Source: Protula sp. h YS-2021 (taxonomy: Eukaryota; Annelida; Polychaeta; Sabellida; Serpulidae). From it: a stretch of 64,000 nt of DNA. The notes under the pieces were generated by a model. It saw nothing but the letters and a program-made list of their open reading frames with translations. It was not told the origin of the DNA and did not search any database. Below, piece after piece: positions 23,513 through 31,392 of this stretch. Location: assembly GCA_949752745.1 (NCBI GenBank), contig OX457025.1, positions 48,473,601 to 48,537,600 of the forward strand. The letters are read 5' to 3'. Positions within the stretch are counted from its first letter, which is position 1. The number at the start of each line of letters is the position of its first letter. The position numbers and the translations under genes are program-made.

Positions 23513-23845
23513 ATGGCGGACATGACACTGAGACAATATATTGTGCAAAAAGCTTATTGTGAAGAAATGTTATCCGCTGTAAAAAAGTTTGCTTATTTAG
23601 TCTGTCCTGCTTGTCAACATGAAGAGTGTTCAGAACATACTTGTCATGCTGCATGTGTTTATACATATTGGAATGAAGCTAAATATTACATTCATTTAGA
23701 TAAAGTGTTAGAGAATGCAAATCAACGTTGTGAGAAATATGGTGTAGATGCTATTACATTGGATGAACTCAGTCATTGGTTAATGTTCATTGAAGACCAA
23801 TGGTCTCCAGTGATTCATACCATTGTATCCATACTTGATTTGTAA
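23513..23845 (+). CDS. Small Cys/His protein C (element 1)
   Basis: 110 residues from ATG 23513. A compact zinc-type cluster, CPACQHEECSEHTCHAAC, sits near residues 32-49; the rest is predicted helical with a hydrophobic C-terminus (VIHTIVSILDL). No family is recognised. It is intact in both elements and lies just upstream of the integrase promoter. An in-frame earlier start would include the tandem repeat and is not supported by element 2. Confidence 0.65.
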   Translation: MADMTLRQYIVQKAYCEEMLSAVKKFAYLVCPACQHEECSEHTCHAACVYTYWNEAKYYIHLDKVLENANQRCEKYGVDAITLDELSHWLMFIEDQWSPVIHTIVSILDL

Positions 23846-23928
23846 ATACATGTTAGTTATAAATACATGTTAGTTATAAATACATGTTAGTTATAAATAC
23901 ATGTTAGTTATAAATACATGTTAGTTAA
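23844..23928 (+). repeat. 17 bp tandem repeat, five copies
   Basis: AAATACATGTTAGTTAT is repeated five times between protein C and the integrase promoter. Element 2 has only a single related copy (near 44090), so it is a local expansion. Confidence 0.85.
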
Positions 23929-23961
23929 GTTACTATGTTAGTTAAGTGATGTTGGTTGAGT

Positions 23962-23969
23962 TATAAAAT
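23962..23969 (+). promoter_or_regulatory. int: TATA box upstream of integrase, element 1
   Basis: TATAAAAT lies 45 nt before the ATG at 24007. The leader AGCTGTTCTGTTCAGACGTG is identical in element 2 (TATA at 44122-44129). Confidence 0.65.
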
Positions 23970-24006
23970 AAAAGCTGTTCTGTTCAGACGTGTTTTTTCA
24001 TTCATC

Positions 24007-25110
24007 ATGTCAACGTGGAAAGACTACTTGACCAATATCTACTTCAAACCTGGACAGCCTGGAGCATTTGCTGGTCCTTACAAACTGTATCACATCTTAC
24101 GAAAACATAATCAACCAGTCACACATTCACAAGTGAAGAAATGGCTACAGGATCAAGATGCTTTTAGTTTACTCCAACCTGTAAAATACAGGTTCAAAAG
24201 ACAACGTGTGATTACACGTGGCATTGATGATATGTGGGATATTGATTTGGCTGATATGGGAAACATAGCTCCCTATAATGATAACATACGCTTTTTACTC
24301 ATTGTCATTGATGTGTTTTCCAAATATGTCTGGGTACAGCCAATACCTAATAAATCACATACCAGCGTCATACAAGCTTTCCAAAAGATTTTTCATGACA
24401 CACGACGAAGACCGCGAACTCTAAGGTCTGATAAATGAACAGAATTTAAAAATAGATGAGTTAAAGCATTTTTGAAGAAAGAAGGCATTCATGCTTATAC
24501 CACAAAGAATGAAACCAAAGCCAACTTTGCTGAAAGAGTCATTCGTACTCTGAAGGGAATGATGTATCGGTATTTTCTACATAATCAAACTTACCGTTAC
24601 TTAGACATTCTTCCAGACTTGGTGTACAATTACAACCATAGACCTCATGGTTCTCTTCCTAATAAATATGCTCCAGCCGAGATTCGTAAAGACAATGAAT
24701 CAAAAGTGTGGAAGTATATGTATGTCGACAAACTGAAATTGAAACCGAAGAAGAAGAAGAAGTACAAATTTAACATTGGCGATCATGTTCGCATTTCCCA
24801 CATTAAATATGTGTTTCAACGCGATTATCACATCAAATGGACGCAAGAAGTCTTCATTGTCACACATCGTTGTAAGAAGCAAGGAATACATTTGTATCGT
24901 GTGAAAGACTTTTTAGACGAAGATATTGATGGCCATTTCTATGAAGAAGAACTGCAGAAAGTGACCAAAGATATTGAATCTATTTATAGAATTGAAAAAG
25001 TCTTGAAAACACGTAAAAGACGAGGAGGTGTGAAAGAATTATTTGTCAAGTGGTTAGGTTGGCCAAAGAAGTTTAACAGTTGGGTGAAAGAAACAGACAT
25101 TCAACAATGA
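24007..25110 (+). pseudogene. int: Chromodomain integrase, broken by two stops (element 1)
   Basis: The frame is homologous throughout to the intact integrase of element 2 but has TGA at 24436-24438 (Gly in element 2) and TGA at 24457-24459 (Trp in element 2), right after the second catalytic aspartate. The catalytic core D..D..E is otherwise recognisable (DIDLADMG, TLRSD, NFAERVIRTLK), as is the C-terminal chromodomain (FVKWLGWPKKFNSW). The enzyme would cut and join element ends. The lesion leaves this copy unable to make full-length integrase. Confidence 0.93.
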
Positions 25111-25769
25111 AGCATCCATGTACATGTTTGGTCTCTGGACCTACAGGCAGTGGCAAAACGTCTCTGGTGAAGGAAATTCTAGAACAAAAGTTGATTCAAC
25201 CCTCTCCAAAAAGCATTTTATGGCTTTATGCAGCAGATCAGCCTTTGTACAAGGGAATGAAAGGCGTGGAATTTTACCAAGGCATTCCAGATGACATTGA
25301 AGAGCGTTTTAACCCGAAGAAACCAAACTTACTTATCATTGATGACTTAATGACCAAATGTCATAGTGATGAGCGTATGACACGTCTCTTTAGTGTTGGC
25401 AGCAGTCATCAAAATCTAAGCATTATCTTTATTGTACATAATTTATTCCATCATGGGAAAGAGATGCGAAATATTAGTTTGAATACACATTATATCATTC
25501 TGTTTAAAAATCCGAGAGACAGTCAACAAATTAGTACATTAGCACGACAAATGTATCCTCCTGGAAGATCTCAATTTCTCATAGAAGCCTATCAAGATGC
25601 TACTAGCAAACCTCATGGTTATTTATTCATTGATTTAAAACCAAAGACAAATGATCAACTACGTATTCGTACAGGCATTTTACCAAAAGATACACATTAT
25701 GTCTATATTGATAAAGCAGTGTATGAACAAGAACCAACTCATTTGACCATTCGCAGTCAAGATGTCTAA
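25107..25769 (+). CDS. atp: FtsK/HerA-type genome packaging ATPase (element 1)
   Basis: 220 residues. Walker A is GPTGSGKT (residues 11-18) and Walker B LLIIDD (75-80). It belongs to the A32-like packaging ATPases shared by Polintons, virophages and large DNA viruses, which drive DNA into capsids. ATG 25107 overlaps the integrase TGA as ATGA. Earlier in-frame starts lie inside integrase and are not ATG. It is intact in both elements. Confidence 0.93.
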   Translation: MKHPCTCLVSGPTGSGKTSLVKEILEQKLIQPSPKSILWLYAADQPLYKGMKGVEFYQGIPDDIEERFNPKKPNLLIIDDLMTKCHSDERMTRLFSVGSSHQNLSIIFIVHNLFHHGKEMRNISLNTHYIILFKNPRDSQQISTLARQMYPPGRSQFLIEAYQDATSKPHGYLFIDLKPKTNDQLRIRTGILPKDTHYVYIDKAVYEQEPTHLTIRSQDV

Positions 25770-26088
25770 ACGTATTCGAGCGAACCAGCCGTTTCTTCAT
25801 TTGCTTGCACACAGTGGGCCTAAACGACGCAAATCCTTGCTACAGCAAGCTAGAAAAGAGGAATTAACAAGCTTGTTTGAAATTTGTTTGAATATATTGC
25901 AAGGACATTTACCCTTAAGCTCAAAACGGTTTAAGGAATTTAAACGTGAACGTCATACGCTACGTACTCTAGCAGATAAGAAGATATCCCTTCGACGAAA
26001 AAAGAAGTTGATTAATCAGAAAGGAGGATTCATTGGAGTTATTGCTAGATTGGCATTGCCCTTGTTAGCCAAACTACTGCTAAAATGA
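25762..26088 (+). CDS. Small basic virion-core-like protein with GGF site (element 1)
   Basis: 108 residues, strongly basic (KRERHTLRTLADKKISLRRK), ending in INQKGGFIGVIARLALPLL. A GG-x site before a hydrophobic tail is what adenain-type proteases cut in adenovirus core and membrane-lytic precursors. Similar proteins follow the ATPase in many metazoan Polintons. I infer a DNA-condensing or membrane-active virion component. It overlaps the ATPase by 8 nt and the next gene by ATGA. Confidence 0.65.
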   Translation: MSKRIRANQPFLHLLAHSGPKRRKSLLQQARKEELTSLFEICLNILQGHLPLSSKRFKEFKRERHTLRTLADKKISLRRKKKLINQKGGFIGVIARLALPLLAKLLLK

Positions 26089-26657
26089 AACATACGATGA
26101 AAATGGTCCTCATTCCTGAATATGAATATAAAATGTTGCTAGAAAAGAAAAATGATATCAAAACGAAAGTGAATACACTTTTACGTGGGAAACGAACACG
26201 TGAAAAGGCTATAGAAATGTCTCAACTTCTTGGTCGTCATTTACGAACAAGTCAGTCTAGGCAGCAAAAGCCCTCATCATCATCATCATCACCTGAAAAG
26301 CCAGAAAAGTTATTTTTAAGTCATTTTCAACCTATCTATCATGGAAAAATAACACAACTTTTAGCCGAACTGAAGAAATATGGTACGACATGGTCAGAGA
26401 AGAATGAACTTGTGTTGAAAACGGGCGATATTATAGCAAATTCCAACATGGTTGATTTGATGAAAGAAGCATTGGCGGCGACAAGAAGAAAAGAACGAGC
26501 CATACCACCATATGGCTGGCATCCATTTATCCAGGAAATTGTAGATGCTAATATTCCAAAAACAATGTTTAGTAAAAAGACCACTCGTGACGACATTACA
26601 ACAGAAATGAAACAACGTCAACAAAGACAGTTTCCTGAAGGATGGGAAAATTTTTAA
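26085..26657 (+). CDS. Conserved Polinton structural-block protein, unknown role (element 1)
   Basis: 190 residues. The N-terminal third is basic and helical (IPEYEYKMLLEKK), followed by a Ser linker (residues 64-69) encoded by a TCA microsatellite. The C-terminal part (YGWHPFIQEIVDANIPKTMF) is highly conserved between the copies. Its position between the core protein and the penton genes suggests a virion or assembly role. It starts at ATGA overlapping the previous stop. In element 2 the microsatellite is shifted out of frame. Confidence 0.6.
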   Translation: MKHTMKMVLIPEYEYKMLLEKKNDIKTKVNTLLRGKRTREKAIEMSQLLGRHLRTSQSRQQKPSSSSSSPEKPEKLFLSHFQPIYHGKITQLLAELKKYGTTWSEKNELVLKTGDIIANSNMVDLMKEALAATRRKERAIPPYGWHPFIQEIVDANIPKTMFSKKTTRDDITTEMKQRQQRQFPEGWENF

Positions 26658-26849
26658 TATGGTTGAAAGAGCTATGTTGTTGTTGTCAGGAAGATAAACC
26701 AACTATTCCTGTAAAAATTAGATACAAGCGCGTGTTGTGAAGGAGAAATAAAAGACCATGTGAATGAGGATGAGATTTGGCATACTTGGTCGAATGGCGC
26801 GCGCTATCGTGAAGTATATAGACAACGTCAACGCACCTATACCATTTAG
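26642..26849 (+). pseudogene. Cys-rich MG-start mini protein, frameshifted (element 1)
   Basis: The frame starts at ATG 26642 inside the end of the preceding gene (MGKFLIWLKELCCCCQ) and hits TGA at 26738-26740 after 32 codons. Element 2 has an intact 66-residue version (46820-47020), so a small deletion near 26722-26730 broke this one. Homology to the element 2 reading continues in another frame up to TAG at 26847. Confidence 0.7.
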
Positions 26850-26857
26850 TTCCCATC

Positions 26858-27616
26858 ATGGAGTCGACAAGCTTTTACATCACTTTGCCTAGCAATGCGA
26901 GTATGACCTATTATCCCAACAACAAGGCTTCGAATTATCAAATTCGTATGCCTCGAACCATCTATCTGAATGGAAAATATGAAGTGGCTTTAGCTGAAAT
27001 TCAATATCCACATACATGGACAACGATGAGACAGGGCATGGACTACTCTATTCAGTATCGACAAGAACTATTCGATGATCCTATTCTTAGCACTCTCGAT
27101 ATTCCTTATGGGTACTATAGAACCATACAAGAACTATGTGAGGCAGTCAATGAAGAAGCGACTAATGCTCTGAAACTTACAGAAGCTATTCGAATAAAGT
27201 ATGATAAGATTAGACGACGTGTGTTTCTATTTCTCGATTATGGTTATGAAGTGTCCTTTTCCGCTGGATTAGCTGAGATTTTAGGATTTATCCCAGATCA
27301 CTGGTATACTGAAACATGTACAGCTGACCATAAAGCGGATGTGAAACAGGGGTTTTATACACTGTATGTGTATTGTAGCATTTGTGAACCACAAGTTGTT
27401 GGTGATTATTATGTGCCTTTGCTACGTTCTGTTGGCATACAAGGCCATGATGGAGATATTATCATGAAAACGTATGGCGAACCGCATTATGTTCCTGTAA
27501 ACACATCCAAATTTGACATGATAGAAATAAATATTAAGGACGACACAGGCCATAATGTTCCATTTCAAACTGGAAAGGTGATCTGTAAACTTCATTTTCG
27601 ACCAAAAGCAATATGA
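26858..27616 (+). CDS. Minor capsid (penton-like) protein (element 1)
   Basis: 252 residues. The N-terminus FYITLPSNASMTYYPNN...SNYQIRMP, followed by GKYEVALAEIQYPHTW, is the signature of the Polinton penton/minor capsid protein, a jelly-roll protein at capsid vertices. The length is typical. The gene is intact here; element 2 has an in-frame TAG after about 71 codons. The stop overlaps the next start as ATGA. Confidence 0.85.
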   Translation: MESTSFYITLPSNASMTYYPNNKASNYQIRMPRTIYLNGKYEVALAEIQYPHTWTTMRQGMDYSIQYRQELFDDPILSTLDIPYGYYRTIQELCEAVNEEATNALKLTEAIRIKYDKIRRRVFLFLDYGYEVSFSAGLAEILGFIPDHWYTETCTADHKADVKQGFYTLYVYCSICEPQVVGDYYVPLLRSVGIQGHDGDIIMKTYGEPHYVPVNTSKFDMIEINIKDDTGHNVPFQTGKVICKLHFRPKAI

Positions 27617-27954
27617 AAGCTTATACACACGATCCGTCTGCATATCGCAACCATTTTCTTCGTCAAGTGGGCGGGGAATTACCAGGATTCAAAGGAGCGC
27701 GAATCCAATATGGCGATGGTATTGGTTTAATACTGGGATCATTGGCTCGCAAAGCTATTCCATTACTTAAGGCTGGGGCTAAGATCGTTGCGCCACATCT
27801 TAAGAAGGCTGCAAAGAATGTCGCGAAAGATGTGACGGGCCGAGTAGCAGAACGTGTGTTTGGAGAACAAAAGCGTGTGCAACCGACGAAACGTGCCAGA
27901 AGACGAAAAACAGCCAGACGGATAACATCAAAATATCGCAAAGATATCTTTTGA
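27613..27954 (+). CDS. pVI/pX-like small basic virion protein (element 1)
   Basis: 113 residues: an N-terminal FLRQVGGELPGFKGARIQYG with GG sites, a central amphipathic helix (AIPLLKAGAKIVAPHLKKAA), and an Arg/Lys-rich tail (KRARRRKTARRITSKYRKD). The layout resembles adenovirus pVI/pX-type proteins that are trimmed by the viral protease and mediate membrane disruption or DNA condensation. It sits directly before the major capsid gene in both elements. Confidence 0.65.
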   Translation: MKAYTHDPSAYRNHFLRQVGGELPGFKGARIQYGDGIGLILGSLARKAIPLLKAGAKIVAPHLKKAAKNVAKDVTGRVAERVFGEQKRVQPTKRARRRKTARRITSKYRKDIF

Positions 27955-27958
27955 AATC

Positions 27959-29180
27959 ATGTCTCTCATTCATAATCATTCGTGTGAATGTAGTCTTTCT
28001 CCATTGGAATGGTTTCACGTACCACCAACGCAAACTGCTGTAGAGAAAAGTTATAATGTTGACTATCAACCATTGACTACCATTAGAGAAGGCGCTCCAA
28101 TAGAATTCTACATTCCTGCGAGTACAGAAGAATATCTAGATTTAAAGAACAGCAAACTTCATATTGTATGTCGCATTCCAAAGGCTGATGGAACAGCGTG
28201 TGGCGCAGATGATAATGTCTCTTGCATCAATGATGTGTTTAATGGGTTATGGTCTAATATTGAATTGTTTCTGAATGATCGTTTGGTTTCGCATAGCAAC
28301 AATACTCATGGTTATACCAGCATTATCTCTCATCTCATCCATGACTCGGAAGAAAGTCTGCATTCTGAGCGCTCTATGCGTCTCATGTACAAGGATACTG
28401 CTGGGTCAATGAATAGTCATGAGGTGAAAAGACCTAATCATGAACAATATGTATCCGGGTTTCATGTCAATGCTGACGGCGGTGACTTGGCTGAGCAAGG
28501 CAATAATGGCTTACATCATCGTTATTTGCATACTCGTCTTAGCCGTGATGTTATGCTCGCAGGTGGTTTAAGGATAGATTTGTTTGAGCAGGATCGTTAT
28601 CTTCCGAATGGCATCAGTTTGAAATTGCGTTTCCATAGACAAAAAGATGACTATGTATTGATGGCTGCAAATAATACCTATAAGGTAGAAGTGAAAGAGG
28701 CATTTTTAACCATTCGCAAAGTGAGGGTGAGTCCAGGTATTCAGTTAGGACATACAGATGCATTGATGAAAAGTCCTGCCAAGATCATCATCACTAGAAA
28801 AGAATGTAAAGTCTTAGCTATTCCAGCAGGATTTCAGTCTTTTGTGAAAGATAACATCTTTTTGGGCCAATTACCAAATCGTATTGTCATTGGTCTGGTT
28901 CATAATGCTTTACAAATCGTTTGATCGGTTGAATGGTGAGAAAAGATCCATTATAAAACGGGAAGATTGGCCTAGAGGTTATGCTTTATTTTCGTTTGAC
29001 TTAACACCGGATTATGATGGTGATGATCATTTCCCCCTGATCAAGCATGGGAATTTGCGGCTAGAAATGAACTTTGCTACGGCTTTGCAACCTACCATCA
29101 ATGTCATTGTCTATGCTGAATTTGACAACATTATTGAGATCAGTGCAAATCGCAGCATCCAATTCGACTACCAGTCATGA
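27959..29180 (+). pseudogene. mcp: Major capsid protein, 152 bp deletion (element 1)
   Basis: Codons 1-316 match the 457-codon major capsid gene of element 2. After the GLVHN codons a 152 bp segment (equivalent to 49081-49232) is missing; this shifts the frame and gives TGA at 28922-28924. The C-terminal third continues in another frame to 29180. The protein is the double jelly-roll capsid protein (PIEFYIPASTEEYLDLKNSK). The deletion falls in the second jelly roll, so this copy should not build capsids alone. Confidence 0.9.
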
Positions 29181-29614
29181 ACACGAAGCAGATTGATGCC
29201 ATATTGAGTCGTGATGTCATGACCAAAGACTTGTTTCAAGGCGTGTTTGCCATGGACCAGTTACCGTCTTTACAACGCGGCGCCTATGTGATCAACACAG
29301 ACGATCAAGATGAACCAGGAGAACATTGGGTGGCAGTGTATTATGATAAAGACCCTGTGGAATATTTTGACTCTTATGGACTGTTCCCTCTCGATGATCG
29401 TTTAGACATATTTTTAAGAAATGACTATATGTATAATTCTATCTCATTACAAACGCCAATATCATCGTCATGTGGTTTTTATTGTGTATATTATATATTG
29501 CATAGAGCTCGAGGTCAGAGTATGTTTGATATTGTGAATATATTAAAAAGAAAGGATGGTGATTTTATTGTAAAGGATTTTGTATATAGACATTATAAAC
29601 CATTGTTTTATTAA
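29177..29614 (+). CDS. pro: Adenain-like cysteine protease (element 1)
   Basis: 145 residues. The Ulp1/adenain triad reads GEHWVAVYY (His50), EYFDSYG (Asp65) and SSSCGFYCVYY (Cys99), with Gln92 for the oxyanion hole. It would process virion precursors at the GG sites seen in its neighbours. The start overlaps the major capsid stop as ATGA. It is intact in both elements. Confidence 0.93.
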   Translation: MNTKQIDAILSRDVMTKDLFQGVFAMDQLPSLQRGAYVINTDDQDEPGEHWVAVYYDKDPVEYFDSYGLFPLDDRLDIFLRNDYMYNSISLQTPISSSCGFYCVYYILHRARGQSMFDIVNILKRKDGDFIVKDFVYRHYKPLFY

Positions 29615-29688
29615 TGTTGTTGTTGTTATATTAGTTAAGTTGTAGTTAAGTTGTTGTTGTTATATTAGTTAAGTTGTTGTTGTTGTTA

Positions 29689-29726
29689 AATAAAACAAAC
29701 CAAGTTTTCAAACAGTCTTGTTTATT
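29689..29726. terminator. Back-to-back poly(A) signals between convergent blocks, element 1
   Basis: AATAAA at 29689-29694 (plus) serves the protease end of the rightward block. TTTATT at 29721-29726, read on the minus strand as AATAAA, is placed for the leftward accessory block. The stretch AAACAAACCAAGTTTTCAAA is identical in element 2 (50049-50086). Confidence 0.6.
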
Positions 29727-29733
29727 GTGTTCT

Positions 29734-29955
29734 ATTTACAAAGTTTACAAACACTATTTACAAAGTTTACAAACACTATTTACAAACTTTTATTTACAAA
29801 GTCTATTTACACTATTTACAAACTCTTAACTACAAACTTTTATTTACACTATTTACAAACTTTTATTTACAAAGTCTATTTACAAAATTCTTAACTACAA
29901 ACTCTTAACTACAAACTTTTATTTACACTATTTACAAACTTTTTATTTACAAACA
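29734..29955. repeat. TTTACAAA-type tandem repeat, element 1
   Basis: This is a degenerate array of ACTATTTACAAA and CTTTTATTTACAAA units between the poly(A) signals and the leftward genes. Element 2 has a longer array at 50098-50390. A related motif forms the large array at 35618-36110. Confidence 0.8.
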
Positions 29956-29958
29956 CAG

Positions 29959-30321
29959 TCATTTTTTCAATACATTCATCAATGCATGCCATTCATTAGA
30001 ATCTAAATTGATATAGGTATCATAGACATTATACCCGTATTTGTAAATGCTATGAAAGCTTACATAACGCACATCACCAAACTTTATCACTTTCACAGTA
30101 ATATGTTCAGACAGTTTCAGTTCATATCCTTCTTCCAAGTCTATCAGCCGCATCAGCCGCATAGGCTGTGTCAGCTCAATGAATTTGGTACCCCGCATAA
30201 GTTGTATTCCATACTCTTTGAATTCAAGCGTTAGGTTCTTTCCAATCCAATGCTTGCAACAGCGCGTTCCATTCCACTGTGCTGAGGGTGATGATGCCGT
30301 AGTGTTCTGTAAGCTCGTCAT
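29959..30321 (-). CDS. PC4-like paralogue 4 (element 1)
   Basis: 120 residues from ATG 30321. Strand-rich halves WIGKNLTLEFKEYGIQLMRG and GYELKLSEHITVKVIKFGDV lead into VRYVSFHS ... INLDSNEWHALMNVLKK. The ending, beta strand, N/D-x-EW, helix with LL, is shared with the three neighbouring leftward genes and with the plus-strand gene at 21714. The start lies inside the upstream gene (98 nt overlap), an overlap kept in element 2. The function is inferred only from fold resemblance to ssDNA-binding PC4. Confidence 0.55.
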   Translation of the reverse strand: MTSLQNTTASSPSAQWNGTRCCKHWIGKNLTLEFKEYGIQLMRGTKFIELTQPMRLMRLIDLEEGYELKLSEHITVKVIKFGDVRYVSFHSIYKYGYNVYDTYINLDSNEWHALMNVLKK

Positions 30322-30565
30322 ATTGGTGAAATTGTACAAACACGTCTAGACCGTTCTCAGTCACACGCACTTCTAATTCATTTGAGACTGCTAGGAGAAA
30401 GCCGGGTATTCTCAACTTGTCTAGATAATCCTTCAACACGGATTGGTCATCAAGCGATAGGACGAGATACTGTCCAAAATGTCGTAGCACAATATCATCA
30501 CATAAGTTTCTCATGTATGAGAATCCATATGTTATGGGTTCATAATCCAACACATAGTCTTCCAT
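30224..30565 (-). CDS. PC4-like paralogue 3 (element 1)
   Basis: 113 residues from the MEDY start shared with element 2; an ATG three codons earlier (30574) is possible. It has two lobes, DDIVLRHFGQYLVLSLDDQS then IPGFLLAVSNELEVRVTENG, and a closing ITLSTVEWNALLQALD helix. It belongs to the same paralogous set as its neighbours. It overlaps the next leftward gene by 98 nt in a different frame. Confidence 0.55.
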   Translation of the reverse strand: MEDYVLDYEPITYGFSYMRNLCDDIVLRHFGQYLVLSLDDQSVLKDYLDKLRIPGFLLAVSNELEVRVTENGLDVFVQFHQYDELTEHYGIITLSTVEWNALLQALDWKEPNA

Positions 30566-30579
30566 CTCGTCCATGTATT

Positions 30580-30954
30580 TTATACTCGGATGATGTTGAA
30601 CAGCGGATGTTGTATCGCTTCTAGGAATCGTAAGGCTGCGCGCCAGTTCTTGATATCAAAGAAGATCAACTGTGCATAGGGTGTATCTGGCACAACTCCC
30701 TTATAATCCTTTGGATAATCCTGTAAAAGATTTCTACAGAATGTCACACGTATGTTAGAATCATATTCAGCCACCGTCACTTCCAGTTTATTTTCAAGTC
30801 TGCGTTTAAACCCAGGTTCAAGCGGTATGTTTTTAAAGTCTTTCCACACTTCAGGTTTAAACCGATAAGCAGAACTTCTCCGAGAACCCATCATCACTTC
30901 ATTCCTCTCATTAACTTTAAGGTAAACACCATCGTCCAACATGAGTGCATTCAT
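30580..30954 (-). CDS. PC4-like paralogue 2 (element 1)
   Basis: 124 residues. Lobe 1 is LDDGVYLKVNERNEVMMGSR with FKPEVWKDF; lobe 2 is PGFKRRLENKLEVTVAEYDS with IRVTFCRN, closed by FFDIKNWRAALRFLEAIQ. This is the same two-lobed pattern as the other leftward genes. Its ATG lies inside the end of paralogue 1 (38 nt overlap). The element 2 copy is frameshifted. Confidence 0.55.
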   Translation of the reverse strand: MNALMLDDGVYLKVNERNEVMMGSRRSSAYRFKPEVWKDFKNIPLEPGFKRRLENKLEVTVAEYDSNIRVTFCRNLLQDYPKDYKGVVPDTPYAQLIFFDIKNWRAALRFLEAIQHPLFNIIRV

Positions 30955-31330
30955 GATTGTTACCTTGTAATGACTTGTCGTCTTGTCTGCGAAGCCTTTT
31001 ATCCACTTCTTTCACCTGCTTCTTCAGCATTTTCCATTCAGGTATTGTCAGCAAAATTCCCTTTTTTGTTGGACGGTTTTTTCCAGTCCCCTCATCTCTG
31101 AGGTATTTGCGAATGTTTATCACACCTTCATTACTTTGTTTCATAATCTTGATATACTTTCCATTGCCTAGAGAAAGCATTCCATCCCACGACTGTGGTG
31201 TTGGTGCCGTCGCCGTCGCCGTCTCCACTTTTAATTTCTTGATGGTAGTGTCAGGATGTTTCACATTCATGTCTTTGACTGTATCAGCAAGAGTATCCAT
31301 ATCCGTTGTTGCAGATCTTTTCCGATTCAT
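30917..31330 (-). CDS. PC4/SUB1-like ssDNA-binding coactivator domain protein (element 1)
   Basis: 137 residues. After a Ser/Thr/Lys-rich leader, residues 50-115 carry the clearest PC4 pattern of the set: LGNGKYIKI, a strand with INIRKYLRDEGTG, RPTKKGILLTIPEWKMLKKQ, and a basic end helix (VDKRLRR). PC4 (p15/SUB1) domains bind melted or single-stranded DNA and help transcription and replication. A TATA box (31385-31392, minus) lies about 60 nt upstream, overlapping the PolB stop. It could assist PolB as an ssDNA-binding protein; that is inference. Element 2 has an intact copy. Confidence 0.7.
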   Translation of the reverse strand: MNRKRSATTDMDTLADTVKDMNVKHPDTTIKKLKVETATATAPTPQSWDGMLSLGNGKYIKIMKQSNEGVINIRKYLRDEGTGKNRPTKKGILLTIPEWKMLKKQVKEVDKRLRRQDDKSLQGNNHECTHVGRWCLP

Positions 31331-31384
31331 GTTGACGCTTCAGTGTTCACACCTCAACTGACTCTCAAGTTGAAGTGTCTCCCC

Positions 31385-31392
31385 CTTATATA
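31385..31392 (-). promoter_or_regulatory. TATA box of the PC4 gene, element 1
   Basis: TATATAAG followed by GGGGAGACACTT, read on the minus strand, overlaps the end of PolB and lies 55-62 nt upstream of ATG 31330. It is conserved in element 2 at 51844-51851. Confidence 0.65.

Noticed and set aside
24436..24459. Suppressed or recoded TGA codons in element 1 integrase
   Set aside because: Element 2 has Gly and Trp codons at the two sites, and genes elsewhere use TGA as stop (for example ATPase/integrase junctions), so mutation is the simpler reading.
24007..25110. Integrase as part of an LTR retrotransposon
   Set aside because: No reverse transcriptase, protease-gag or LTR nearby; it is followed directly by the packaging ATPase, the Polinton order.
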